Shown piece by piece: positions 1 to 10,985 of a DNA stretch of 64,000 nt (positions are counted from its first letter, which is position 1; each line of letters begins with the position of its first letter). This stretch comes from Pyxicephalus adspersus. Its lineage: Eukaryota > Chordata > Amphibia > Anura > Pyxicephalidae. Both the position numbers and the translations under genes were made by a program. Where the stretch lies: positions 84,419,433 through 84,483,432 of the forward strand of contig NC_092859.1 of the NCBI RefSeq assembly GCF_032062135.1, read 5' to 3'. The notes under the pieces were generated by a model. The model saw only the letters and a list, made by a program, of their open reading frames with translations. It was not told where the DNA came from and did no database searches.

Positions 1-2061
1 ACAACACTTCTTTGTGAATTTGTACATTAAAAAATTTAGTCTGGTCAATTTTTTTAAAGTGGTGAAAGGTTGGACCTCTTTAAGGTTTTTTTTGCTGTCC
101 TGAGCAGGTGGTAAAAAAAAACAACATAGGTACACAAACAGAAACAAAAATATTAGTCAGACATTAGAGGATAGAGGTAAATGTTAGGGTACCATTATGT
201 TGCAAAGCCTACAATGATTCTAATGTTAATTTTAGACACGCAGAGCCACAGCACCCCAACCAGGGGTGTAGTCATCAAAAAGAAGAGGGGCATGGTACTA
301 TCCATGGCGAGCCCGTATACGCATCATTGTTATGTAAACGCCTTATTCTGAAAAAGTGAGGGCACGGCATGCCCAATCGTGCCCACACCACCACACACCT
401 GACCCCAACTGTTTCAATTCAACCAAATAGGAATGGTTTGGAACCATTTTTTCCTAATTTTCCACAAGGTTATCTTTGTGTTGTAGTGAGGTTGTGGCAT
501 GGTTCCTGGAAGCAACACGTTACTTCTGGCCTCATGGGTGCTTTCTTATCTTTTCTTTTCTGGAAGAATAACTACACTGCTACTACAAATGCAAGGGCAG
601 CACAAGCAAATGCATTAACCACTGGTGAAAACTGAAACTTTTAGGTGCATAGCAGCAGTTTGCTGCACACCTGGGAGCAACTAACCTTACTGTTTTAGAC
701 TGCTTGTCTGACGGAAGTCTAACCCTTTGTCAGGAAACCTGCAGCTACCTATGTCCCCTTCTGATAGCACTGTAGTTTTGCACGCCTTGCATGTGCTTCC
801 ATGTGCAACCAGCAGGTGCCTTGCTGCAGAGTCCTGTGTTTGGCAACACCTGTGGCTTGGTATTAGTAGGCATATATATTCTGGTCACAAACCTCTTATT
901 GCCTTAGTGTTGGATTCATGCACCTGAATCCTTGCTGATGCTCTGGTGACTTGCCCTCTAAAATTCTGTCCTAGCCCTGTTCCTGCTCCTGATATTCTTG
1001 TCCATTGTATATAGTTGTATATAGCTTATTTTTTCTGTGTGTTTCAGTGTGCTGCACAACGTTTGATATTCACCGTTGTTTGTTGTGCTGTGTATACATT
1101 CACTTACAATGAACATGCGTACTTATCCCTGCAAGCTATCCTTGATTTGTGGCTATTCAATGTATGCTGCCCTTGCTGCTCTCCCTCCTGTTCCTGCTGG
1201 AAGAAATCCTGACCCCCTCCTTACTCTATCCAAAATTAAAAAGAATGTCTTTCCATCCTGGCAAAGGTATGCACCAAAATTTGGTAAAATCCTTGCAATG
1301 TATGTAGATCACCCAAAGGGCATTGCTTGTCTCTCAACAAAAGTGACTTGCACGTTGAAGCATTAGGGTTTAGACTGTTCTCTCCAATCATCAGCCATCC
1401 AATCATGTATAAAGCCCCAGGGGTTGATTAACTTAAAAGTTCAGGGAAATGGTTTTGCTTTTACATGAACTTCATACGAAACACAAAAATGTGAAGCATT
1501 AAAATAGTAAATAATATTTAATCATATTGTTTTTATTTTATTTTATGGGTGTATCGTGGCAAGATTTTACCCATGTTGTCTTTAGCAAGCTTTTTACTTC
1601 AAATCAGACTGTGGTGACTAAAATAGCAGGCATACCTAGCAGCTAGTTTATACAATCATCAGGAATGTGTACTTCTGCATTGTTTCTTTCACCTTTGTAA
1701 CATACCTTTTTTTAAGAAAGGTCACTTTTCAGTGATCACTCTAGCGGGGAATGCGTGAAATGTTTAGGTCCCAGCAGGCACAATGATTGGTTCACTTATA
1801 AACTGCATGAGGAAAGAATTTTTATTATCCTTGGTATGCAAATATCAACACCTATCTTACCCCCTACCAGGACCAAATTACTGAAATAATTGGTTTTAAA
1901 GCCATAACAGCGTTCTTGTTGTAGTAAACAGGGTTTACTGCAAATATTTTTATAAATTCCTCTCTAACCTGTTTTTTCCACATCATTAATTATTTTTTAT
2001 TTTTATTATTATTGTTTGCAATTGTTCCTCATAAAATGTATATAGTCATACATTTATGTAG
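1..2061. other. intergenic, no gene recognised
   Basis: Several short plus-strand open frames (369-635, 727-927, 1015-1366) sit in a slightly GC-richer stretch from about 240 to 1370. None shows a family motif. The block may be an old unclassified interspersed repeat. Confidence 0.6.
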
Positions 2062-2100
2062 ATTATTATTATTATTATTATTATTATTAATAATAATAAA
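2062..2100. repeat. (ATT)n microsatellite
   Basis: About nine ATT units are followed by AAT units. It probably arose from the SINE tail described over the same bases. Confidence 0.95.
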
Positions 2101-2147
2101 CAATATGTATATAGCACCACCTTATCATGCAGTGCTGTACATTAAAT
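2062..2147 (-). repeat. 3' tail of a SINE-like element, truncated
   Basis: Read on the minus strand, it gives TGTACAGCACTGCATGATAA, then GTGGTGCTATATACATATTG and an (ATT/AAT)n tail. This is the same 3' end seen in the copies at 15290, 49010 and 49788 (family pattern: GTACAGCGCTGCGTAATATG followed by TTGGCGCTATATAAAT). The 5' part is missing, as is usual for retroposed fragments. Confidence 0.7.
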
Positions 2148-2687
2148 GTATTATTTATAATAATTTCTGCTAAAGTTTCTTTTAATATTTTTAGGTATAG
2201 ATGAATGCAATGTTTCTTGACTTTTTAACATAGGGGGAACCATTGAAATGATTTCCAGGTCTTCAAGGAACCCTTGCTATAAGTACTATACCCACAATTC
2301 ACAGTATCTTAGAGTAATGGTCATCTGGAAAAATGTCTCTTACATTGCTGGCCAGTGGGAACAATGTCACCCTTACAGATAAGGAAAATGATTGGTATCT
2401 GTTAAACTGACCTGTGAGTCACAAAATGCTTGCATTGCTAGCAACCACTGGAGGAACCTTGGCTCACTTTTTTGCCACTTGGAGTTTGAGAATGTGAAAA
2501 ATGTTCCTCGTGGATTTTAAGTTTGGATCCCAGCGGGAAATGTCGGTTGCTAACCAGCACTGATTGTTGTGATCAGTGCGCCTATAAAGCTGCCGTTTGG
2601 TGACATCAAACTACCAAATCAATACGGAAAGTCTAGCCATTTTTATATGCTGAAGGTTTTTGTTTTCATTTGCTTAGTACATTTTAG

Positions 2688-2836
2688 GTTTTATTTACAA
2701 AGCAGTAACTCACTGAAATTCACTGAAACATTCCCAGGTGGAGAATTTTCCAAGTCTTTATGTTTCAATGGCAAAAATTGATTCTCCACCAGAAAATGTT
2801 TCACTGATTGTCAGATTTACTGCTTTATAAATTGAC
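2688..2836. repeat. palindromic MITE copy A (family 1)
   Basis: Outer arms TTTACAAAGCAGTAA and TTACTGCTTTATAAA are inverted. Inner arms CCCAGGTGGAGAATTTTCC and AATTGATTCTCCACCAGAAA are inverted too, as are CACTGAAACATT and AATGTTTCACTG. The centre reads TTTATGTTTCAATGG. Nearly the whole unit can fold into one long stem. It is related to copies at 6974, 24524 and 60721. Confidence 0.8.
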
Positions 2837-3311
2837 TATGTTGTAGTGCCAGCCAGGGGACTGCATTGTTCAGTTTTAGATTCTATATCTGCCCTTTTAG
2901 CTGAAGTTTAAACTTTTTATTTTTTACCAGGATTGCACGCATACTCTCTTCATCAAAATGTTAGTTATAATTAGGGATAAGCATTGTCTGCAGAGGACAC
3001 ACGTACCAATAGATGTGGTCTCATTCCAAGATGCATGTTCTGCCAAATTTGTGGAAAACACCTGAAGGACCCTTTCCTGGCTTTGGGGCTTCATTGTTTT
3101 GGTGCCAGCTTTACAGCCACTGTGTCCACCCTTGTATGGGCAGCTTAGTTATAAAGTACTCATTATTTAATATGCTAAATAAAGATCACAGTAATACTGC
3201 TAGACTTGAACTTCAGACCATAGCTTTCAGGTTGCTATTTTGCTGAATTAATTCTTTTATCATGCAATAAAGCATCTGACTGGAGCAGAGAAGTTTAGGA
3301 TTTGTTAATTC
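2837..3311. other. intergenic, nothing recognised
   Basis: Between the palindromic MITE and the hAT element. AT-rich, with no motif or gene. Confidence 0.7.
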
Positions 3312-3319
3312 TTATAGTA

Positions 3320-3692
3320 CAGGGGTCGGCAAACTCCGGCCTTTAGGCCAGATACAGCCTAGCCGGTTGTTCGTTCCTGCTTAACGCCCCCTGGTCGATC
3401 CGTCCTAATGCTGGTAGGCATTAAGAACTACCGGGGCCGCCGGAGCTCCGATGCCGCCTTCTTGCTGTGGCTCCCCTATTTACCACCGCTGTGGTAAACA
3501 GGGAAACCTCCTTGAAGGGAAATCCCTCTCCTCCGCAATGCATACGGGAGAGGGAGAGAGATTTCAATTCAGGGGGTGTTCCCTGGTAGTGGGCTGAGCC
3601 ATTAAGGCGGGACTCGGGGCCTAGTGTCGGCCTAGTGTGCTCCTGCCCACCCCAGAAATAGCCTAGTGGCCATAAAAGTTTGCCGACCCCTG
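3320..3692. mobile_element. hAT-type MITE with 8-bp target-site duplication
   Basis: Terminal inverted repeats are CAGGGGTCGGCAAACT at 3320 and AGTTTGCCGACCCCTG ending at 3692, perfect over 16 bp. Flanks are TTATAGTA (3312-3319) and TTTTAGTA (3693-3700), an 8-bp duplication with one difference. An 8-bp duplication and CAG...CTG ends with GGGGTCGGCAA are typical of hAT (Charlie-like) elements. The 373-bp interior is GC-rich, clearly unlike its surroundings, and contains no transposase, so it is non-autonomous. Open frames over it are incidental. Confidence 0.9.
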
Positions 3693-3700
3693 TTTTAGTA

Positions 3701-5039
3701 CATCTCTGCCAATGCTCACCATTGTATTGCACAAATTGCAAATATTGTCAGCTAAAACTATAGATACATTATAATAAATGTTTTTGTATTTTGTTTTTGT
3801 TTGTTTTGTTTGTTTTTTGTTATTTTGTTTTTTAGTTATGTAAGAATGCTTATGTCTGTCTCCAAAGGACAGATGAAAAATAGACAGTAAAAGCAAATTT
3901 TGAATTCTTGTACACAAGTGAAAACATCCGCTGTAACACAGGAGAATGATCTAAACTTGCCAAAGTACATATGTCCCTCCAAGGGAGGAGAGCAAAAACG
4001 AGAGGAATGTACAGAGACATCTCTATTCCAGCGGCATGTTCTGTTGTCTGCTGATCCTGAATACTGTGTGAAATGAGCTGTATATGGCCTGTGTGAACTA
4101 TTGCTTGTGGGTTATATGTATATTGGTATTGTGATCATTGCTGTTGCTACAATACTGTAAAGCTTTAAGAAAGTCATTTTTATGTAGCTTTTACAGTTTA
4201 CATGTTTGACTTTCCATAATTCTAAAATGCTATTTAGAATAACCATGTCATGAGACATATAGACCTGTAATTGGTGTTCTGAAATTTCATTAGGCACCCA
4301 ATTGCATTGTTTAAACCCCCCTCCCCCAACCCCTCCTCCACTTGCATAGGAGCCATACAATTGCTGGCACGGCTCCTAAGCTGTAAGTAATTAGCTACAC
4401 AATATTAGTAATTACCTTGAAATGTCGGAGATATTCCTAATGAATGCTAACATTATATTTGCCACCATTTTTTACTTGGTAGAGTACAATAATTAATGCA
4501 ATAATTATTAACAAGTATTAATAATAACAATAACTAATGCAAGGTGTGTGTTAGTATATATCTCTTTACTAACATCAGCCTATATATATATATAGCATGG
4601 CTTATAATATGTTTTAAGTCGTAGTCTTATGTCCCTACTTTGACTTTTTTGACCCAATTACAGTGCTCAATCTTGTAACTAAGCAAACAAGCATATTTTG
4701 GTTTGTATTTTGTTTTTTTTTTAATATTTGAAATTGCAAATATTCTATGCAAAAATGACTTTAAGCATTTAAGCACAAACTAATACATATTAATATTAGA
4801 TCACAAATGTCACATAACTGTTAGGGTCTGTAAAGTGGGGATGTTTCCCTAGGTGCATCCGTGTAAAATGAATGTGCCTAAGCTTATCTGTCTTTAGTAC
4901 ACATAGTGCCTCTCTTCTATGCCAATATCCCCAGTGGTCCTGAGCAAAAGTCTTTAAAATTAAATGCAGTTTGCATTGTGTGATAAGGACACTGCATGTG
5001 AAAGTTGACAAGGGTAGCCTTTCTTGCACAAGTGCTAGG
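3701..5039. other. intergenic, nothing recognised
   Basis: AT-rich with T-runs (3780-3840) and a short TA tract (about 4579-4593). No coding or repeat family was identified. Confidence 0.7.
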
Positions 5040-5470
5040 GAAAAGCAGGTACAAAATCAAGGTTGGCAGCGTGCTGGAAAACATGAAACAGAAGAGTAGA
5101 TTTGAGGTAGGTTGAGTAACAGGCAAAGGTTTGCAACTTGCTGGCAGGTGCAGTACAATACGGTAGGCAAAGCAGGTCCAAGCCAATGTTATTAAAGATT
5201 AGACAGAGTCCATGCAAACATACCAAGAGGGTAAACCAGGGAGCAAGATCAAGGTACTGTTCAGGTAGCCACAAGTAATCCAATACAGGGGTCAGGCAGG
5301 GTGCATACAGACCTAAAAACCAGTCAGCCAGGCAGACAATATGTAAATAGGCCACTTGAGTATGTGTGCGTGCAGACGTCTGGGTACTGTCAGCACAGGG
5401 ATGTGCGCACCTTTGCACAGGGAGGCATGCATGACTGTACAAGGCACATGTGTACAATGTGTGTTAGTAA
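5040..5470. repeat. unclassified interspersed repeat, retroelement-like
   Basis: Rich in AGGCAAAG, AGGGTAAACCAGGG and AACCAGTCAGCCAGGCAGAC words, ending in a purine-pyrimidine alternating stretch (GTGTGCGTGCAGACG, CATGCATGACTGTACA). The region 9290-9740 has the same order of motifs (CTCAAAAACCAGGCAGACAA, CATGTGTGGATGTGCAATGC). I infer two diverged copies of one repeat, possibly retrotransposon-derived. Open frames on both strands are incidental. Confidence 0.4.
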
Positions 5471-6973
5471 ATTGGGGTATATATGTACTTTATTGTTATT
5501 GGTTTTGCATGAAAACTCAAATATGTAGTCCAGGAAGCGTGTTCAGTTACAAAATTTATGGATACCATCGTATGCAATTGCCTCTTCCAAGACACAAATA
5601 GAATAAGTGAATGCAATTATATTTCTGAGTGGAATCGCCCATTGATTGTATGAAATTTATCAAATGTTTTTGCATGAAAACCTCTTTATGAGGACTCACA
5701 AAGGTCTAATAATGATTTACACAAACAGGTTATATGTACGTAAATAATTAAAAAAATATATATAACACTCTGATCCTCTAAGCAGTAATGCAGTGGAGTT
5801 CTTCTTTTACCTTTGTGTGACTATTTACACATAGCTATATACATATATTTATGTTACAAAATATAACTAGGTAATAAAGCTTTAAAGTAAAGATAACAGA
5901 AACTGTTCATCCAGGGAACATCCGATTGCCTCATGGAATCAGAAAGGATTTTTTTCCCCTATTGGAACAAATTGAACCAGGGTTTTTTTTTAGCTTCCTC
6001 TGAATCAACTATGGGTTTTATATCTGGGATATGTTTATGCCCAGTGGTTGAACTTGATGGACTTATGTCTTTTTTGAACTTAGTTCTCAATGCACAATCA
6101 TTGTACCTGATTCTGCACAGCACATAGAAGCAGCAGTGAGAGGAGGTTTATGACACTGGAATAGGGAAGGGATGACAGTAATAATCAACCTAATTATCCA
6201 AGCTATTACAAAAGACAAAATCACATATCCATAAACAACGATTTAAGGTGTTTTTTAAGTATCATATGTATAATAAAATTGGTAAATGTGACTAATAAGG
6301 CGTTCTAGTTGAAAAATAAAAACCATATTTCTTTTGCATGGGTCAATGTTGTGATTGTGACAGTATTAGGCACAGATTTTATTACAGGGTTTTTCCACTG
6401 TCAGTTATGTTCTGATCTCCTCTCTATTTATACTATTTATTTTATATTATTCACTCTCTCTATTTATACTATTTATTTTATATTATTCACTATATCTGCT
6501 GTATCTTTGAGACACCTCTGAACACTGAAATCAGTAATGTCCCAGAAACCCTGCGCTGCTATATCTGTATTTGGGGGGGAATTGAAGAACATTCTATTAA
6601 GGGTGGAAAATCCCCATCAGTTCTACATGGGGATTTTAAAAAAAATCCAAACTGTTGCTTATAGCTGTCAAATGACCCATGTGAGTGGTATTTTGATATT
6701 TCAGTAGTAACCTCTTTTGGAATTAATATGGTTGTTGTGCTTATGCCACAATAACGTGAGCTTGGAAAACATCTTTTCTTGTTTACAGTATGACATTACA
6801 GGGTTTAATTTGTAAGCCACATAGGGGGCTATGTTTTACTTTGATTTGGTCTTAATAAACCACTTTAGCTTCCTTTGTTTTATACCTCTGATGGACCATA
6901 GCAGTTTTTACATTTCTGCTATTGCCCTGTTTATTCAGAAATATCTTTGCTATAACCTGTGATAACACATATA
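5471..6973. other. intergenic, only a tandem duplication
   Basis: AT-rich sequence apart from the 36-bp duplication at 6420-6491. No gene or known repeat was recognised. Confidence 0.7.
6420..6491 (+). repeat. 36-bp tandem duplication
   Basis: CTCTATTTATACTATTTATT, then TTATATTATTCAC, occurs twice at a period of 36 bp with essentially no difference, so the duplication is recent. Confidence 0.93.
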
Positions 6974-7127
6974 GAGCTCTATTTATAAAATATCTGACAT
7001 TCCCTCAATAATGACATTCCTTCAAACTGGTGAAAATCAATTACTGCCATTGAAACACATGGACCTGAAAGATTCCCGCGAGGAAATATTTGAGGCATTG
7101 TCTGATTCCCTGTTTTTAAAAAAAGAG
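6974..7127. repeat. palindromic MITE copy B (family 1)
   Basis: It begins GCTCTATTTATAAAA and ends near GATTCCCTGTTTTTAAAA. The loop TGCCATTGAAACACATGGAC is shared with the other family members, and the arms GACATTCCTTCAAA and GGAAATATTTGAGG are approximately inverted. A short open frame over it is incidental. Confidence 0.72.
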
Positions 7128-7440
7128 TTGGCATTATGTGCAGGACAATACTTATCCCTTTGTAGAAAATTAAGCAAGGTGCCACAAAAGTAACTGTATT
7201 AACTTTTATCTCATTTTTAACAGTGTTTATAAACATGTCAAAAGGTAACTTTTTTTAAAGTAGCAGCTTTAATAGCCGCTGTATTTTTTTAGCAACCTCC
7301 AACTGTAATTTTCAGCAAATGTATCAGTAAGTGGTGTAAGGGGCAATAACAGGGCAGAATAACATGGCCTAATACATGCTTTTTGTTTACTTTTATCAGT
7401 ACTTTTGTCTTTTGTATAGCTTTCTCAATTGATTTTTCTA

Positions 7441-7800
7441 TCTCGACCCTACTCGCAGGTAAGACAGGATCACCTGAGTTGCAGAATCTAAGTGACACCT
7501 GATCCTTACCAGAGCACCCTGCACGAGATGATGGGCTGGTAATCCTAGTGACTACCTGGCTCTTTGCTCAAGTTTCCACCAGTCGTGGCCCCTAGGATTA
7601 ACCCACCAGAGGGTGGACCAGAAGTATTAGGTTTCTGTGTAGAGACAGCTAGAGAGTCAGGTGTGGTCATGAAATGCACCACAGGGTTGGCAGTGTGAGT
7701 ATTCAAACAGAAGGTCTAGGCAGGCAACAGACAAGATGGTGTCAGTAACCAGGCTGAAGGTCAGAGCAGACGGTGGACAAGGCAGCGTTGGTAACTGAAT
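7441..7800. repeat. unclassified GC-richer repeat
   Basis: CGAGATGATGGGCTGGTAAT, CTACCTGGCTCTTTGCTC and GGCAGGCAACAGACAAGATG stand out from the AT-rich background, and the style resembles the blocks at 5040 and 9290. No coding potential seen. Possibly part of the same ancient retroelement. Confidence 0.35.
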
Positions 7801-8656
7801 GTAGTCTATGTTCTGGACATTTTAGGGTTAACATGGCAGGCTTTGATTTTTTTTTACTACTTGCATTCAAAATGTTGGTATCAAAACAATAGGCTTGATT
7901 CCCATGTAGCTCTACCAACAAGATTTCCTTTGTTTAGACTTCAACAGGGTTTGACACTAAGTAGGGGCTTGGGATACATCGGGCATACTTGCTTATTCAT
8001 AGCTTCAATTATATATTTGTGAATTTCACATATTTTGTAGTTTTTGTTTCTTAGATTCAAAATGTACATGGGAAAAACGTAGAATGCAAATCCTCAAACT
8101 GGCTATGTCCTAAAGTAAATGTTCCAAATATTTAAACTTAGATGATAATAAAGTGTTATATTCCTTTGCTGCACAGTTATTTGTCAGAATTTAACCTCTT
8201 ATCGTTTTAGTCCTTTTAATATGTTGAGCAAATATAGTTATAAAATTCAATACCAAATGTAGTATTATGTGTTTTATTGACCGTAAGAAACCTGTAGTTT
8301 CCATCCTGCCAACAGCAATTTTTTTTCTCTAATTTAGCAGTTTGGCATTTGCACCATGTTGCACAATATACATTCTTGGCTGAAGGCAGCTGTGACATGT
8401 TATGACATTAAAAAGTCTGTTAGAATGATTCATGTGTAAATGCTTAAATACAGATCCATTATTCGTACCTAAGTCGTGTTGTCAAAAACTATAGCTCCCA
8501 GTGTAAAACAAACGCTCCTTATCCTGGGGAAAGATGCATATTTTAAAAGCTTAAAGTAAAATTAAATCATCAATGGGTTACCTTTTATCTTTTTTTATTT
8601 ATTGATGTTTGAACTGCTTTATGCCTTTTTATGTATACAAAAACCTAAAAAAATAT
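7801..8656. other. intergenic, nothing recognised
   Basis: AT-rich, without a motif, up to the TTAA element. Confidence 0.7.
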
Positions 8657-8660
8657 TTAA

Positions 8661-9126
8661 CCTCCCTGGCAGTATAAATATTGAGTAATTTTAAATGTAA
8701 AAGTGGTGCATTTAAAAATACTTAGTATTTTAAATTTCCTGCCTGGTCCCGCCTGCCAGCCGCACAGTCCCGCCCTCCATACACACACTCGCAAGCAGAT
8801 GCTGGCATCTGCTTCCTCTGGCCTCGCACCCCCAACGTTCACATGGGTTACACAAATGTCCTACCAGCATCGGCAGGGGAGAAGATGCCCGGCATCCCTG
8901 GAGGACGCTGCGTGCACCGCTGGAGGATGCTGCGTGCACCGCTGGAGGACGCTGCGTGCACCGCTGGAGGACGCTGCGTGCACCGCTGGAGGACGCTGCT
9001 GCAACGTGGGAACCAGGTAGGATTTGTAAACCTCTTGCAATTCCACCCCGAGTGTGGCTCTCGGGGTTAACGCTTTTGGTATGGAAAATTCACCACGAGC
9101 CACACTCGGGAATACCTCCAGGGAGG
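8661..9126. mobile_element. TTAA-flanked MITE (CCTCCCTGG termini)
   Basis: TTAA at 8657-8660 and 9127-9130 flank inverted ends CCTCCCTGGCAGTA and TACCTCCAGGGAGG. TTAA duplications are typical of piggyBac and Kolobok superfamilies; which applies here is not decided. Internally GAGTGTGGCTCTCGGGG and CGAGCCACACTCGGG form a second inverted repeat near the right end (about 9049-9109). The 466-bp element carries a 22-bp minisatellite. No transposase is encoded. Confidence 0.78.
8898..9000 (+). repeat. 22-bp minisatellite inside the TTAA element
   Basis: Unit CTGGAGGACGCTGCGTGCAC plus CG is repeated head to tail about 4.7 times (starts 8898, 8920, 8942, 8964, 8986). Only one internal difference is visible (GATGC for GACGC in unit 2). 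It is GC- and CpG-rich. All three frames are open across it because 22 bp rotates frame, which explains the overlapping short open frames here. Confidence 0.93.
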
Positions 9127-9289
9127 TTAATATAGGGTAAACCAAAAATGCTGTTGGTGCAGAGAATCATGTTGTTTTTTCTAAAAACATGTATTTGGTA
9201 GGTGCTTGAAGTGATGAGGTTAGCTTCTTTTGCTGCTCAGGCTCCAGTGATTCTGAAGTTGATAATGTAGTATCGAGGCACCAGGGAAA

Positions 9290-9740
9290 GCTGGTTCAAG
9301 CTGGTAAGTTACAAGCCAAGGTCAAGATCATGTTAGTGGCATAAGGTAACAAACTTTGATTGAAAGCAGGTCTAGTAGTAGGCTGAGGTGGGCGAAATGT
9401 GGGAAGGAGTGGTACAAACCAGAAGGGAGAAGCAGGTCCAGAACAAGTCAAAGGGAACAGGGGCTCAAAAACCAGGCAGACAAAACAAAATCCTAACCCA
9501 GGAACCAAGGTCAAATGGTATGGGATTTACAAGCATAGGTTATGGGTTGGGTCAGGTATGCACAAAGCTGAAGTTTAATTACCATGGTAGCAAGGCAACT
9601 TGATGCTAGCAGAGAAATATGTAAGGTTGTGTACCACTTGCAAAGGAATGCGTATAACCTTGTGCATGGAGACATGCCCAAATGCATGTGTGGATGTGCA
9701 ATGCACAGGAGAGTATGAGCACACTTCTATCAGAATCTTT
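9290..9740. repeat. unclassified interspersed repeat, second copy
   Basis: Shares motif order with 5040-5470: AGGTCAAGATCA, AGCAGGTCCAGAACAAG, AACCAGGCAGACAAAAC, GTCAGGTATGCAC and an ending of alternating CATG/TGTG words. Diverged. Family not named. Confidence 0.4.
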
Positions 9741-10169
9741 TCCTATAGGCAGTCATGGATGTGAAATAGGGATGCTCACCATGACCAGTCTGTGTGTTCT
9801 TTCCTTAAAGTCTGTCTAGTCTGGTCAGTTTTTATGGTGATTTAAATGGGGGAAATGCTGTTGAGAAAGTCAAAGATGAAGCACTTAGTTAATTAGAGCT
9901 ACTAAGCTCTGTAAACAAAAGGTTTTTCAGACAAGCAGCTAAGGTCAGAGAGAGAGAGATTTCTTGAGCATGTTTATACAGAACATATTGAATAAAAGTA
10001 CAGAACTTTATATATTCCCTTTAAGTAGTTGAAATCAATTCAAATCCTTAATTGAAATCTTTAGGTCCCCTTAAAGGTAATACTCTTTTTTAAATGAAAA
10101 ACCTTACATTTAATGAGACCTTGTCACTGCACCTATTCAGGATTAAGAGTGTTTGTGAAATAGAAAACA

Positions 10170-10985
10170 TTCAAAACTGTTGTCAGTCTTCCAACAAGTA
10201 GATGTCTCAGCTAATTTACCCCTAGGTCAGACTGTACAATGCTCAGAGAAATTGTTAAAAAAGAGCTCCTTTGCAGACTCTATAGGTTTCAGTTAGCATG
10301 TTAAATGTTAAAGTTCATGACAGTTCATTTAGAAAAAGACTGAACATGTATGGCTTATTTGAAAGGGTTGCCAGGAGGTATCCTCTTCTCTCTAAAAAGA
10401 ACATAAAAGCGCAGCTTTGGTTTGCAAAGTTGCATCTGAATTTATGGAACAATGACCTGTGGACATACAAGACCAAAGTGGTGATGTTTGGCCATAATGT
10501 ACAGAGGCATCTTCGACATAAACTAACACAACTCACCACAAACCCCTCTTACCAACTGTTATGCACATTGTTAAAGGGGTGACGATTTAAGCGTGTTTTG
10601 CAGCTACAGAACCTGGGCACCTTGCATCTAACATGGACTTCTCTTTATACCAAAACATTCTACAGTCAAATGTGAGGCCATCTGTGTTACAGCTAAAGTT
10701 TGTCTATAAATGGGTCATGCAACGGGAGAATGATAACAAGCATACCAGGAAAGCTATATTAGAATGTCTGAAAAGAAAAAAATCAAGGTGTTGCAATAGC
10801 CCAGTAAACATCCAGAGTTTAACCCGATCAAAATGCCAGCAAACCTCAATGAACTGAAGGAATGTTGAAAAGAAGACTGGCCCAAAATTCCTCCAGATGA
10901 TGTGAGAAACTGATAAATTCATACCGAAAATGATCACTTCAAGTTTTAGTTGTTAAAGGTAGTTCAACCAGCTATTGAAGTAATT
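10170..10985 (+). pseudogene. decayed Tc1/mariner transposase
   Basis: Tc1-family DDE transposase remains. The first frame (10298-10582) contains MYGLFERVARRYPLLSKKNI and LNLWNNDLWTYKTKVVMFGH, the equivalent of the family's GRVARRKPLLSKRH and LWSDETKVELFGHN. A second frame (10633-10857) has ALYQNILQSNVRPS-like DFSLYQNILQSNVRPSVLQL and VMQRENDNKHTRKAI, the equivalent of QQDNDPKHTSK. The first catalytic Asp is replaced by Tyr and the second by Glu. Frames are broken between the parts and the DLNPIE block is unrecognisable. The flanks suggest the element once extended further, but no clean inverted repeats were seen. Inactive. Confidence 0.9.

Noticed and set aside
5035..5457. 140-codon minus-strand open frame
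   Set aside because: It covers a repeat-like block with no recognisable domain and a similar repeat occurs at 9290; composition rather than coding explains it.
8898..9000. CRISPR-like regular repeat
   Set aside because: The units are contiguous without spacers and the genome is vertebrate; it is a minisatellite.
8703..9145. Overlapping Arg/Ala/Cys-rich frames on both strands
   Set aside because: They arise from the 22-bp minisatellite and GC-rich interior of a TTAA element.
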